Translations under genes and position numbers: made by a program
Notes under the pieces: generated by a model
The model's database searches: none
The model's input: only the letters and a program-made list of their open reading frames with translations
Told to the model about the DNA's origin: nothing
Source: JBAYVY01 sp041674345
GTDB taxonomy: Bacteria > Planctomycetota > Phycisphaerae > Phycisphaerales > Zrk34
Length of the DNA: 18,404 nucleotides
Assembly (NCBI GenBank): GCA_041674345.1
Contig: JBAYVY010000028.1
Coordinates: forward strand, 1-18,404
Reading direction: 5' to 3'
In this document: positions 1 to 7,646 of the stretch, piece after piece
How positions within the stretch are numbered: position 1 is the first letter of the stretch
Layout of the letters: every line of letters begins with the position of its first letter

Positions 1-2
1 CC

Positions 3-158
3 ATTGTTCCGCCGACCGACGCATACGCTTGGTCATCGAACCATTGTGATGGATATCTTCCATCCCCACAGCATCGCATCAGCCCACACGCCACAAAAGA
101 CGGGTTTTATGAAACGCTTACGATCAAGCTGGCTTGGAGATACGTTAATGCCCAATAG
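3..158 (+). CDS. C-terminal fragment of an unidentified upstream gene
   Basis: The third forward frame is open from the window edge to a TAG at 156-158 and gives about 51 residues, ending in residues like YETLTIKLAWRYVNAQ. The fragment overlaps the well-supported start of the next gene (ATG at 148) by 11 nt, as translationally coupled genes often do. The other forward reading (frame 2) has stops at 47-49 and 110-112. No domain can be recognised in so short a piece. DUF3226/TOPRIM proteins are often encoded next to an AAA-type ATPase, so an ATPase is a reasonable guess for the missing part, but nothing visible proves it. It could also be non-coding sequence that happens to be open. Confidence 0.4.
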   Translation: MVPPTDAYAWSSNHCDGYLPSPQHRISPHATKDGFYETLTIKLAWRYVNAQ

Positions 159-777
159 AAAGAAGATCGACAAGCCCGTATTGGTGGTTGTCGAAGGACT
201 GGATTATTTACATTTTCTTTTGAACTCACCGCTGAAAGACGATGCGAAGTTCCAGGACAATGTCTTATTGTGGGACTTCAAAGAAGGCGGCATTTCACTG
301 AGTCAGTTCCTGTGCATACTGCGGACACTTCCAAATTTTGATCAAGTGCGGACTCTGGGCGTTATGTGTGATGCTGAGCAAAACCGCGCAGGTATGGCTG
401 ACTCCATTCGTTACCATCTTGGCAGTAACGGCTTCGTAGTGCCGTCCCAGGAAGGAGTGACTGCGTGTGGTCAGCCAACAGTTTCATATCTCATTCTGCC
501 CCATGACGAACCGTCGGGGTGCATAGAGCATGCTTGTCTGAAAGCCGCCGCCAAGCAGGAACTGGTGCATTGTGCCGAAGCATTTCTTGCTTGTGCAGAT
601 GGGGGGACGTTGAACGAAAATTGGCAGGCCAAATTGAAGGTGCATGCGATGATTGCCGGTTGTGGCGGTAATCCCGCGATGACCTTTGGACAAAGTGCCG
701 CAACAAACTTATGGCGATTTGATCATCCCTCTCTCGCAATCGCCCTTAACTTCGTGCGAGATTTAGCGGAGATGTGA
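148..777 (+). CDS. DUF3226-like protein with a TOPRIM-type fold (putative nuclease-like)
   Basis: A 209-residue protein. The start at ATG 148 is chosen because GGAG lies at 136-139 with 8 nt spacing; an in-frame TTG at 4 and ATG at 109 give longer versions without such a site. Residues 11-16 (VLVVVE) form a hydrophobic strand leading into VEGLD (E16, D19). A second strand ends in VMCDAEQ (D75, E77). A third acidic position lies in GCIEHACL (E127), after the strand YLILPHDEPSG. This pattern of E, DxE and a late E matches TOPRIM-type proteins of the DUF3226 class. Such folds cut or rejoin nucleic acids in primases, topoisomerases and OLD-family nucleases, and several act in phage defence with an ATPase partner. 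The gene is lower in GC (about 47% in 241-300) than the core genes here (about 63% in 4921-4980), which fits horizontal transfer. The function is inferred from fold only. Confidence 0.68.
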   Translation: MPNRKKIDKPVLVVVEGLDYLHFLLNSPLKDDAKFQDNVLLWDFKEGGISLSQFLCILRTLPNFDQVRTLGVMCDAEQNRAGMADSIRYHLGSNGFVVPSQEGVTACGQPTVSYLILPHDEPSGCIEHACLKAAAKQELVHCAEAFLACADGGTLNENWQAKLKVHAMIAGCGGNPAMTFGQSAATNLWRFDHPSLAIALNFVRDLAEM

Positions 778-990
778 GCGATCTCGCGTGACGACTTCGG
801 CAACACTTTCCACGTCGTACTCCGGCAGCACGTCGGCGATGGCGGTGATGGTGATGCGGTGATATTCGACCTGATAATCCAGCAACGTGCGATCCGTCCA
901 GCCAAGTTCGGCCAATGTCTGCTCGTCGAGCAGAATCGCGTACTGGTCGTCGTTGAGGCGTGTGAGTTCGAGCGACATGGAGAAAACCAT
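763..990 (-). CDS. AbrB/MazE-like small protein
   Basis: A 75-residue protein convergent with the DUF3226-like gene, overlapping its 3' end by 15 nt. Residues 16-50 (DQYAILLDEQTLAELGW, then a beta-rich VEYHRITITA) resemble the swapped-hairpin AbrB/SpoVT/MazE fold, in which a short strand is followed by LPxxxLxxLGW and a strand ending in an ITI or IVI motif. Such proteins bind DNA as dimers and often serve as antitoxins or regulators. The C-terminal tail (residues 55-70, acidic then RDRSHLR) has no obvious match, and no toxin gene is visible beside it. A perfect TATAAT sits 8 nt upstream of the ATG at 990, which favours this start over the internal ATG at 978. No ribosome site precedes either. 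The family call is tentative; the reading frame itself is fairly convincing. Confidence 0.55.
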   Translation of the reverse strand: MVFSMSLELTRLNDDQYAILLDEQTLAELGWTDRTLLDYQVEYHRITITAIADVLPEYDVESVAEVVTRDRSHLR

Positions 991-998
991 TTGTCGGC

Positions 999-1004
999 AT
1001 TATA
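999..1004 (-). promoter_or_regulatory. -10 box (TATAAT) of the AbrB-like gene
   Basis: On the minus strand TATAAT reads from 1004 to 999, with exactly 8 nt (998-991) before the ATG at 990. A transcript starting about 7 nt after the box would begin at or just before the start codon, so the mRNA would be leaderless or nearly so. The -35 region (about 1022-1027, CCGAGA on the minus strand) is poor. Confidence 0.5.
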
Positions 1005-1167
1005 ACCGGCGTGGGTCCGCGTCTCGGAAGGCGCGGCTGAGATAAAGAAGGCGGCGACGGGTGGTTTCTCCCCCTCTTTATCAGAGGTGCGGGCCGGGCG
1101 CGGGCCGGTTTGCCGCATTTCCTTGGGGAAATTACACTAATGAGTCTTCGGTGAAGGGTGGCGTTTA
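1005..1167. other. Intergenic stretch with an imperfect hairpin
   Basis: No credible gene is visible here. An imperfect inverted repeat pairs 1037-1051 with about 1070-1084 (CTGA, then TAAAGA, against TCTTTATCAG), with a two-base bulge. It could be a weak transcription terminator or a remnant repeat. Nothing else is recognisable before the repeat that starts at 1168. Confidence 0.3.
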
Positions 1168-1276
1168 CCCCCTCTCCCTCTTAGGGAGAGGGTTGGGGTG
1201 AAGGTGAAACGCACGGATACGACGTATCATACGTTCTTCCCCCTCACCCAACCTCTCCCCCGCTTGGGGGAGAGGA
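1168..1276. repeat. Long inverted repeat with nested short hairpins (CCCTCTCC type)
   Basis: The left half holds a small hairpin (CCCTCTCCCT, TTA, GGGAGAGGG) followed by TTGGGGTGAAGG. The right half holds CCCCTCACCCAACCTCTCCCC, then CTTGGGGGAGAGG. The two halves are reverse complements around a centre near 1220, so the whole folds into one long stem with two side hairpins. From general knowledge, elements of this composition recur between genes in many bacterial genomes. It ends 24 nt before the lpxC-fabZ start, so it lies in that gene's leader. It lacks the strict 7-nt register of the other palindromes in the window. Confidence 0.8.
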
Positions 1277-1300
1277 GTCAGAGGCACGCCGCTTTGGAAC

Positions 1301-2641
1301 ATGATGGACCCTAACGACACACCCCAACAGCGGACCCTGCGCGGAGACGCCGTCGTCGAAGGACGCGGGTTGTTTCTCGGCCAGCCGGTCACGATTCGTT
1401 TGCGCCCAGCGCCGGTGAATCACGGCGTGGTGTTGTATCGCACCGATGTGACCGACAACGGCCAGCCCGTTCGCATTCCCGCGCTGATTCACAATGTCAC
1501 CCAGCGAGCCCGGCGCACCACGCTGAAGGTGGGCGAGGTCGCCATCGAAACCTGCGAACACGTACTCAGCGCGGTGTACGGCTTGGGCATCGACAACGTG
1601 CGGATTGAAGTGCATGGCCCGGAGATGCCGGCCGGGGACGGCTCGTCGATGCCGTTCGTCGAGGCGATCCAGTCGGTGGGCGTGGAAACGCAGGATCAGC
1701 CGAAGCGTTTTTTCACGATCACCGAGCCGGTGACGATGGACGAGGACGGGGCGATGATCGCGGCGTTGCCGGCGGATCGTGCGAGCATGCAGGTGATTTA
1801 CGATCTGGATTACGGGCAGGGCAACATCATTCCGCCGCAGGTTTTCGCATATGACATGGCGAATGAAACCTACGCGCGTCAGGTGGCGCCGTCGCGGACC
1901 TACGTGCTGGAATCGGAGGCGAAGGCGTTGCAGCAGGCGGGGCTGGGCATGCATCTGACGCCTCAGGAAGTGCTGGTGATCGGCGCCAACGGGCCGATCG
2001 GCGGGAACCATTACCGCTTCGATGATGAGCTGGTGCGTCACAAGGTGTTGGACGTGATCGGCGATCTGGCGCTGCTGGGTTGTCCGATTCACGGTCGCAT
2101 CGTGGCGTATCGTTCGGGGCACGCGCTGAATCACCGGCTGGCCAAACGATTGCATCAGATGCTGAGCGCGCGGCGTCGGACGGACCTGCTGGCCGGGGGC
2201 GGGGTGATGGACATACGCAAGATCGGGCGGTTGCTGCCGCACCGGTATCCGATGCTGATGATTGACCGGGTGGTGGAGATCGAGGGGGACGAGCGGGCGG
2301 TGGCGGTGAAGAATGTGACGATTAACGAGCCGTATTTCACGGGGCATTATCCGGGCACGCCGATCATGCCGGGGGTGTTGATCGTGGAGGCGATGGCGCA
2401 GTTGTCGGGGGTGTTGTTGAGTCGCAAGCTGGAACACACGGGGAAACTGGCGGTGTTGTTGTCGATGGACAAGGTGAAGCTGCGTCGTCCGGTGGTGCCG
2501 GGCGATCAGTTGGTGATTGAAGCGGAGACGGTGCGTGTGCGGAGCCGGACGGGCCACACGCGGTGCCGGGCTTTTGTGGGCAGGGAGCTGGCGGCGGAAG
2601 CCGAGATCAAGTTCATGCTCGTGGACGCGGAACAGGAATGA
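1301..2641 (+). CDS. lpxC-fabZ: Bifunctional LpxC-FabZ: UDP-3-O-acyl-GlcNAc deacetylase / 3-hydroxyacyl-ACP dehydratase
   Basis: A 446-residue fusion. Residues 1-300 are LpxC, the zinc deacetylase that commits the pathway to lipid A. CEHVLSAVYGLGIDN carries E86/H87, RHKVLDVIGD carries H247 and D251, and RSGHALNHRLAK carries H274, matching the zinc ligands and catalytic His of the family. GDGSSMPFVEAI (112-123) is also typical. Residues 303-446 are FabZ, which dehydrates 3-hydroxyacyl-ACP: LPHRYPMLMIDRV, then TGHYPGTPIMPGVLIVEAMAQ with catalytic H349 and E363. Both halves look intact. LpxC-FabZ fusions are known in Bacteroidetes and planctomycetes. Two ATGs occur in tandem (1301, 1304), and no good ribosome site precedes them. 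lpxA follows after 75 nt, so the two probably form an operon supplying 3-hydroxyacyl-ACP chemistry and lipid A together in the cytoplasm. Confidence 0.96.
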   Translation: MMDPNDTPQQRTLRGDAVVEGRGLFLGQPVTIRLRPAPVNHGVVLYRTDVTDNGQPVRIPALIHNVTQRARRTTLKVGEVAIETCEHVLSAVYGLGIDNVRIEVHGPEMPAGDGSSMPFVEAIQSVGVETQDQPKRFFTITEPVTMDEDGAMIAALPADRASMQVIYDLDYGQGNIIPPQVFAYDMANETYARQVAPSRTYVLESEAKALQQAGLGMHLTPQEVLVIGANGPIGGNHYRFDDELVRHKVLDVIGDLALLGCPIHGRIVAYRSGHALNHRLAKRLHQMLSARRRTDLLAGGGVMDIRKIGRLLPHRYPMLMIDRVVEIEGDERAVAVKNVTINEPYFTGHYPGTPIMPGVLIVEAMAQLSGVLLSRKLEHTGKLAVLLSMDKVKLRRPVVPGDQLVIEAETVRVRSRTGHTRCRAFVGRELAAEAEIKFMLVDAEQE

Positions 2642-2646
2642 CGGAA

Positions 2647-2718
2647 TTGCCGATGGTCGATTTCCGATTGCCGATTGGCGGTCGATAAATCGGCAATCGG
2701 AAATCAGCAATCGACAAT
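2647..2718. repeat. Heptad-word hairpin, word CGATTNC / AATCGGN
   Basis: The left arm has CGAT at 2651, 2658, 2665 and 2672, exactly 7 nt apart. The right arm has AATC at 2688, 2695, 2702 and 2709, and AATG at 2716, again 7 nt apart. The arms (2647-2678 and 2687-2718) are reverse complements with a few mismatches around an 8-nt loop. The last unit of the right arm contains the lpxA start codon. Confidence 0.9.
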
Positions 2719-3547
2719 GGCAGAAATTCATCCCACATCCCTGATCGACCCCGCGGCGCGGCTTGCCGATGACGTGACCGTCGGGCCTTACTGCATTATT
2801 GGTCCGCATGTGAAAATCGGGGCCGGGACTCGGGTGCAATCGCACGTGGTGATCGAGGGGCATACGATGATCGGTTGTCACAATCGTATTTTTCATCACG
2901 CGGCGCTGGGCGGCGAGCCGCAGGATTTGAAATACCGAGGCGAACCGGGCGTGCTGGAAATCGGCGACCACAACGACATCCGCGAGTTCGTGACGATGCA
3001 CATCGGCACGGAAAACGGCGGAGAACGCACCACCGTCGGCTCGCACAACCTGCTGATGGTCGGGGCGCACATCGCGCACGATTCGCACATCGGCGACCGG
3101 GTCATCATGGCCAATAACGTGCTGCTGGCCGGTCACGTGGTCATCGGGGATTACGCGGTGGTCAGCGGCGGGGCGGCGATCCACCATTTCGTGACGGTGT
3201 GGCGGTATGCGTTCATCGGAGGCAACGCGGGGGTCGTGCATGATTGCCCGCCCTACATGATGAGCGACGGCCACCCCGCCGCGGTGCGCAGCGTCAACAC
3301 GATCGGACTGGAGCGGCATCATTTTTCGACGAGCGCGATCGAAAATCTGAAAGAGGCCTATCGCCTGTTGTTCAAGCGGGAAGAGGGCAACCAGTCGGAA
3401 GTGATCGACCGCGTGGAACGGCGTTTCGCCGATGATGCGTTTGTGATGGAGGTTTGCCGGTTTGTCCGGCGGATGAGCGAGGGAATTCACGGGCGCTGGC
3501 GGGAGACGCAACGTCGTGATAACAAGCGCACCGCGCCGGCGCGGTGA
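2717..3547 (+). CDS. lpxA: Acyl-ACP--UDP-N-acetylglucosamine O-acyltransferase
   Basis: A 276-residue protein for the first step of lipid A synthesis, transfer of a 3-hydroxyacyl chain to UDP-GlcNAc. The start is ATG 2717 (MAEIHPTSLIDPAARL); a TTG at 2675 would add residues translated from the hairpin array and is rejected. Hexapeptide left-handed beta-helix repeats run from residue 5 to about 190. The catalytic His is H121 in GAHIAHDS. HHF at 156-158 and PPYMMSDGHPA, then NTIGLERHHF, match the family, followed by the helical C-terminal domain. The tail (residues 262-276, RETQRRDNKRTAPAR) makes it somewhat longer than the usual 255-262. An oddity is residue 162, a Trp in FVTVWRYAFIGG, where LpxA proteins have Gly. 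A perfect 16-nt palindrome (3530-3545) overlaps the stop codon. It is probably co-transcribed with lpxC-fabZ. Confidence 0.95.
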   Translation: MAEIHPTSLIDPAARLADDVTVGPYCIIGPHVKIGAGTRVQSHVVIEGHTMIGCHNRIFHHAALGGEPQDLKYRGEPGVLEIGDHNDIREFVTMHIGTENGGERTTVGSHNLLMVGAHIAHDSHIGDRVIMANNVLLAGHVVIGDYAVVSGGAAIHHFVTVWRYAFIGGNAGVVHDCPPYMMSDGHPAAVRSVNTIGLERHHFSTSAIENLKEAYRLLFKREEGNQSEVIDRVERRFADDAFVMEVCRFVRRMSEGIHGRWRETQRRDNKRTAPAR

Positions 3548-3735
3548 ACGGCGCGGAATGTTATCTGACGTGATCGTCGCATTTCCGCCTGTATTGGAGC
3601 ATTTTTTTCTTAACCGGGGGAAATATCAAGCCGATTCATTTTGCATACCGGGAGTTTCGGGCTGTAGCCGCATGGTGTGTGTGCATGTGGCGAATTGTGG
3701 TCCGTGTTGTGGGCGGCGATTTTGATGGGGTTGGC

Positions 3736-5325
3736 ATGTCGAAGACGGTAGAGATGGATCCGGCAGCGCAGCAGCGCATCGCGGCGACCCTGGCCAAGCT
3801 GGGGCCGGCGGCGGTGCGATCCGCGGCATTGATGGAACTGCTTCGCGCCGCGCCGTCCGACGCCGATCACATGTTGATGGCGCTACAGAGCGACCCGGCC
3901 CTGACCGCCCGCGTGCTGAGTGTGCTGAACTCCGCCGCGTTCGGTTTGCGAAGCCGCATCACCTGTATTCAACGCGCCATTGCGATGCTCGGATCGGCCC
4001 GCGCCCGCAGCATCGGCCTGGCATATGGGCTTCGTCTGATGGTCGAGCAGACCGGCCTGCCCCGCGCCACCCTCGACACCCTCTGGAACAACGCCATCGC
4101 CAAGGCCTGCGCCGCCCGATTGTTCTGTCTGATCGCCGAGCCGGACCTCGCCGAAGAGGCCTACGCCGCCGGTTTGATCCAGGACATCGGCCTGCCCATG
4201 CTCATGGCCGTCGATCCCGCCTTCTATGAGGCGCACGTCCTCAACGGCTCACCGCGGGGCACGTGGGTCGCCGCCGAGCAATGGCGCTTCGGCATCGACC
4301 ACGCGCAGGTCGGCCAGTATGTGCTGGAAAAATGGGACTGTGCGCCGGTCGTCTGTTCCATGGTCGGCCTGCACCACCGACCGCTGTCACGCCTGCCCGA
4401 TCAACGCGGCGATTCGCTGTTGTACCTGGCGAGTTTTCTCGGCGGGCTGCTGCCACACGGTTACGAGGAACCCGCCGGATGGCAACGCAACTGGATCAAC
4501 GCCGTTCATGCCCGGTTCATGGCCCTCCAGTACGCCACGCCCGATGCGTTCATACTCGCGGCGATTCAGGAAAGCCGCACCATCTGCGGTCGCCGCCAAC
4601 CCGACGATGATCTGTCCCGCGAAGCGGTGTTGTCGCATCTGATCGCCGCCGTCGGCGACGACGCCGTCACCACCGTTTCGCATCTGGTTCGCCTCGAACA
4701 CGCCATGCAGCGCGAGCGGCATGACATGCTCGAAATGCGCGAACAGGCGTTCACCGATCCGCTGACCCGCCTGCTCAATCGCCGGGGATTCGCCGAACTG
4801 GGCCGACGCCGCCTGGCCGCCGCGGCCACCGGCGGGGCCGGCGTCTGCGTCCTGCTCGCCGATCTCGACGACTTCAAAACCATCAACGACACCCACGGCC
4901 ACGACCGCGGCGACCGGATGCTCCGCGCCTTCGCCAAACTCCTCCGCCGAAATCTACGCCGAAACGACCTGATCGGACGCATCGGCGGGGATGAGTTCGT
5001 CATGATCCTCACCGACATCGACGCCGCCACCGCTCATCGCCTCTGCTGCCAGGTGGTCGAAAACATCGAGGGCCAGGTCGTTCGGCTGGATGATTTCCTC
5101 ACCCTGCCGATTCACTTCTCCGTCGGGGCCGCGTTCTTCCGCAACATCGCCGAAGACACCCCCCTCGACGCCCTGCTCACCTTCGCCGATCAGTCCCTCT
5201 ACCAGCGCAAACGCTGCGGCAAACGAGGCCTGTCGTTCATCGAAACCGCCGCCCCAGGCCAGGTCGCCCGCTCGTCCAACCCCACCAGCCACGTCCGCGC
5301 CCCGACCCGCGCACGACCCGAATAA
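3736..5325 (+). CDS. HDOD-GGDEF protein, probable diguanylate cyclase
   Basis: A 529-residue protein. The start is ATG 3736, with GGGG at 3727-3730; a GTG at 3679 would add 19 residues with no known match. Residues about 20-225 form an HDOD domain (SDPALTARVLSVLNSAAFG, then a helical bundle with GLIQDIGLPML and GLHHRPLS). A helical linker (about 300-338, EHAMQRERHDMLEMREQAF) leads to a GGDEF domain: DPLTRLLNRRGF at 341-352, LLADLDDFKTINDTHGHDRGD, and the signature GGDEF at 417-421. An inhibitory I-site RxxD (R408 to D411) lies five residues before the signature, as in product-inhibited cyclases. The cyclase should make c-di-GMP from GTP in the cytoplasm; HDOD domains are signalling modules without enzymatic activity. 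The last 25 residues are Pro/Arg-rich and disordered. It follows lpxA by 188 nt and is closed by its own terminator. Confidence 0.93.
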   Translation: MSKTVEMDPAAQQRIAATLAKLGPAAVRSAALMELLRAAPSDADHMLMALQSDPALTARVLSVLNSAAFGLRSRITCIQRAIAMLGSARARSIGLAYGLRLMVEQTGLPRATLDTLWNNAIAKACAARLFCLIAEPDLAEEAYAAGLIQDIGLPMLMAVDPAFYEAHVLNGSPRGTWVAAEQWRFGIDHAQVGQYVLEKWDCAPVVCSMVGLHHRPLSRLPDQRGDSLLYLASFLGGLLPHGYEEPAGWQRNWINAVHARFMALQYATPDAFILAAIQESRTICGRRQPDDDLSREAVLSHLIAAVGDDAVTTVSHLVRLEHAMQRERHDMLEMREQAFTDPLTRLLNRRGFAELGRRRLAAAATGGAGVCVLLADLDDFKTINDTHGHDRGDRMLRAFAKLLRRNLRRNDLIGRIGGDEFVMILTDIDAATAHRLCCQVVENIEGQVVRLDDFLTLPIHFSVGAAFFRNIAEDTPLDALLTFADQSLYQRKRCGKRGLSFIETAAPGQVARSSNPTSHVRAPTRARPE

Positions 5326-5358
5326 TCCGTTTGCGCCGCCGCATCATTGGCTAAAGGG

Positions 5359-5414
5359 CACCCGCAGGACAGCAGAACCTATTGCGGGTGTTCGTGTTCC
5401 GTTATTCTGTTTTG
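5359..5414 (+). terminator. Rho-independent-type terminator after the HDOD-GGDEF gene
   Basis: The stem CACCCGCA (5359-5366) pairs perfectly with TGCGGGTG (5383-5390) around a 16-nt loop. A T-rich run follows (TTCGTGTTCCGTTATTCTGTTTT). It lies between convergent genes, so it may serve both strands, although the T tract favours the plus strand. Confidence 0.6.
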
Positions 5415-5433
5415 CCGCTGTTTTGCTTTTGGC

Positions 5434-7491
5434 TTAAGCCGTCACCGCGTCGGCCTGCATGCTCAGGTAGGCCAGTTCGGCGGGCGTGAGTTTGATATCG
5501 AGGGCCGGGAGCGTCGTGACCAGTTCTTCGACGGTGCGCGGGCCTACCAGGGCGAAACTCTCGAACGGCTGATTGAGCACGTAAGCCGCGGCGATGTTGA
5601 TGGCGCTGACGCCCTTTTGTTGGGCCAGTTCAAAAGCGCGTTGGCGGCGGGCGCGGTTTTCTTCGCAGTCCCAGCATTCAAAGTTGGACGGGCCGAGCTT
5701 TTGCCACTGGTCGTCGTCCAGGAAGTAGCCGCGTGCCTGGCTGGACCATGCGAAATGCACGGCTTTCAACTGTTCCAGCCGGGTCAACGATTTCGGATCG
5801 GACGAGTGAATACATCCGCCCCACAGCGGCTTGATTTGCAATGCCAGCGACAGATTGTTGTTCAGGATCGTCATCGGATGCCTGCCGTGTTTTTTCGCAT
5901 ATGCGTTGGCCTGCTCGAAGCGGTCGATGGACCAGTTGGACCCGCCATAGACCTTCAGCAATTTCTGATCGATCAGATCGCTGAGGCAATCGACCAGTTC
6001 GCCTGCGGGCAGGTCGAGATTGTCGCGGTGCATGATGTAGATATCAGCCCGGTCCAGTTGGAGGCGTTCGAGGGAGATTTTGAATTGTTTGACGATGTCG
6101 GTGGGATTGCAGCAGGGGGTATGTCCGCCCTTGACGGTGACGACGACCTGGTCGGCGACGCCGCGTGCTTTGATCCACTGACCGAGCAATTTTTCCTGCA
6201 TGCCGCCGCCATAGATGAAGGCGGTATCGAAGGCGTTTCCGCCGCGTTCAAACCAGGCGTCGAACATGACCTGTGCGTGGGGGAAGGTGGTCTGGTTGTC
6301 GCAGCCGAAGATGAAGCGGGAAACTTTTTTGTCGAGTCCCGGAATGGTTCCGTACTTCATGTTGTGTTTCGGGCGGACTTTCAGGGGCCGACCGGCGACG
6401 GTGGCTTTGCAGTGTTCGGGTTTCTCGGCTTCGTACACCAAGCCGATTTTCTGACGCCACTGATCGAGCGTTCGCAGGTTGCCCAGCGTGTCGCCCCAAC
6501 TCATGGCGGGACTGGTCAATTCGAGTTTGCCTGTCGCGATCGCGTCGGCGACGGCGTCGGCTTCGTAGGCGAAGCTGTTGCGATCGGCGGGGGTTTCAAT
6601 GACTTCCTGTTTGCCCGCTTTGTTGACGATGATTTTGCCGGGCGTCGGATCGCCGCGTGACGCCTGCCAGGCGTTTTCCAGCACGATCAAGCCGTCGGTG
6701 CCGAAAATGCGGACCTGGTTGTCCATGCTCACCCGCACGCCGGTGGCGACCGACGCGATGATATCACCCCCGCCCCCGGAAACGCCCCCGGAAGTTTCGG
6801 AAACGGGGAACTTCAGCACGGCCATCGCATATTCATCGACGTTGGTTTTGCCGAGGTATCCCACGGCCTGCACGTCGGTCGGATCGGCGAACGGCTTGTT
6901 CATCGCCGCGCCTGCGATGAGGCGCGCGATCGACACCGGATAGCAGCCGACGTCGAGAATGCCCCCGCCGCCGAGGGCGTTGTTCAACGCGCGGTTGTCG
7001 GGGTTGTCGCCGGCACGGAACGCGAACGACGCCTGGATCGCTCGCACCTGGCCGATGGTTCCCGCCTTGATGAGTTCGACGAGCTTGGCCATCTGCGGAT
7101 GGCAGCGATACATGAACGCCTCGGCGAGGAACAGCTTGCGTTCACGGGCGGTTTCGATCATTTGCATGGCGCAGGCGTGATTGAGCGACAGCGGCTTTTC
7201 GCACAGCACGTGCTTGCCGGCTTCGAGGGCGCGGATCGTCCATTCACCATGCAGCACGTGCGGCGGGGCGATGTAAACCGCCCGCACGTTCGCATCGGCG
7301 AGCAACGCTTCGTAACTGGCATGTTCGGTCACGCCGGCGCAGTTCAGTTCCTTCGTGAACTTCGCGGCGGCCTCGGCGGAGCGGCTGGCGACGGCGACGA
7401 GCTTGCCGGTTTTGGATTGGGTCAGGGCGCGGGCGAAGGTTTTGGCGATCGCGCCGGTGGAAAGAATGCCCCATTGCAATTTCGCGGTCAT
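5434..7491 (-). CDS. Gfo/Idh/MocA dehydrogenase fused to an aldo/keto reductase
   Basis: A 685-residue fusion. The start is ATG 7491, because AAAGGA lies 8 nt upstream; a longer reading to 7581 would translate the hairpin array. Residues 5-355 are a Gfo/Idh/MocA oxidoreductase with a Rossmann fold: GILSTGAIA at 8-16, the CEKP motif with K99, and the GGGGILDVGCYP substrate-domain motif. Residues 378-685 begin with MKYGTIPGLDKKVSR and form an aldo/keto reductase barrel with the tetrad D422, Y427, K454 and H488 in place. Both halves therefore look active. They probably act in sequence on a sugar or cyclitol using NAD(P)H; the substrate is unknown. The internal Met at 378 suggests a fusion of two adjacent genes. 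A Gly-rich insert (residues 233-243, TSGGVSGGGG) comes from a GC-rich repeat. The gene is divergent from an AraC regulator, a likely controller. Confidence 0.92.
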   Translation of the reverse strand: MTAKLQWGILSTGAIAKTFARALTQSKTGKLVAVASRSAEAAAKFTKELNCAGVTEHASYEALLADANVRAVYIAPPHVLHGEWTIRALEAGKHVLCEKPLSLNHACAMQMIETARERKLFLAEAFMYRCHPQMAKLVELIKAGTIGQVRAIQASFAFRAGDNPDNRALNNALGGGGILDVGCYPVSIARLIAGAAMNKPFADPTDVQAVGYLGKTNVDEYAMAVLKFPVSETSGGVSGGGGDIIASVATGVRVSMDNQVRIFGTDGLIVLENAWQASRGDPTPGKIIVNKAGKQEVIETPADRNSFAYEADAVADAIATGKLELTSPAMSWGDTLGNLRTLDQWRQKIGLVYEAEKPEHCKATVAGRPLKVRPKHNMKYGTIPGLDKKVSRFIFGCDNQTTFPHAQVMFDAWFERGGNAFDTAFIYGGGMQEKLLGQWIKARGVADQVVVTVKGGHTPCCNPTDIVKQFKISLERLQLDRADIYIMHRDNLDLPAGELVDCLSDLIDQKLLKVYGGSNWSIDRFEQANAYAKKHGRHPMTILNNNLSLALQIKPLWGGCIHSSDPKSLTRLEQLKAVHFAWSSQARGYFLDDDQWQKLGPSNFECWDCEENRARRQRAFELAQQKGVSAINIAAAYVLNQPFESFALVGPRTVEELVTTLPALDIKLTPAELAYLSMQADAVTA
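6766..6793 (-). repeat. In-frame GC-rich repeat inside the oxidoreductase gene
   Basis: On the minus strand TTCCGGGGGCG occurs twice, 12 nt apart, and encodes SGGV then SGGGG. The 16-nt sequence TTCCGGGGGCGGGGGT is identical to 15172-15187 in the small membrane protein gene. The insert lies in a loop region of the substrate domain and keeps the frame. Confidence 0.65.
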
Positions 7492-7510
7492 CGAATCGGT
7501 CCTTTCGGTG

Positions 7511-7592
7511 TTTCTGATTTGCGATTTCCGATTTCGGATTGGGGGGGGGGTACGGCTCGCCACCCAATCCGCAATCCGCAATCAAAAATTCA
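7511..7592. repeat. Heptad-word hairpin, word GATTTCN / AATCCGC
   Basis: GATT occurs at 7516, 7523, 7530 and 7537, exactly 7 nt apart. The other arm has AATC at 7566, 7573 and 7580, and AATT at 7587. The loop includes a run of ten G (7541-7550). The arms are approximate reverse complements. The element sits between the divergent oxidoreductase and AraC genes, in the leader of the former. Confidence 0.88.
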
Positions 7593-7646
7593 GCGGGGTG
7601 GGTTGTCAGGTTTGGATACGCTATCATGTCTTGTTCGGCTTGACCA

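Noticed and set aside
2675..2716. N-terminal extension of LpxA from a TTG at 2675
   Set aside because: It would translate the hairpin array; the family begins at MAEIHPTSLIDP.
1244..3511. A 755-codon minus-strand open frame
   Set aside because: It is antisense to lpxC-fabZ and lpxA, and its His/Arg/Gln-rich product is typical of a shadow frame in high-GC DNA.
5347..6660. A 437-codon plus-strand open frame
   Set aside because: It is antisense to the oxidoreductase fusion, which has clear domains and catalytic residues on the other strand.
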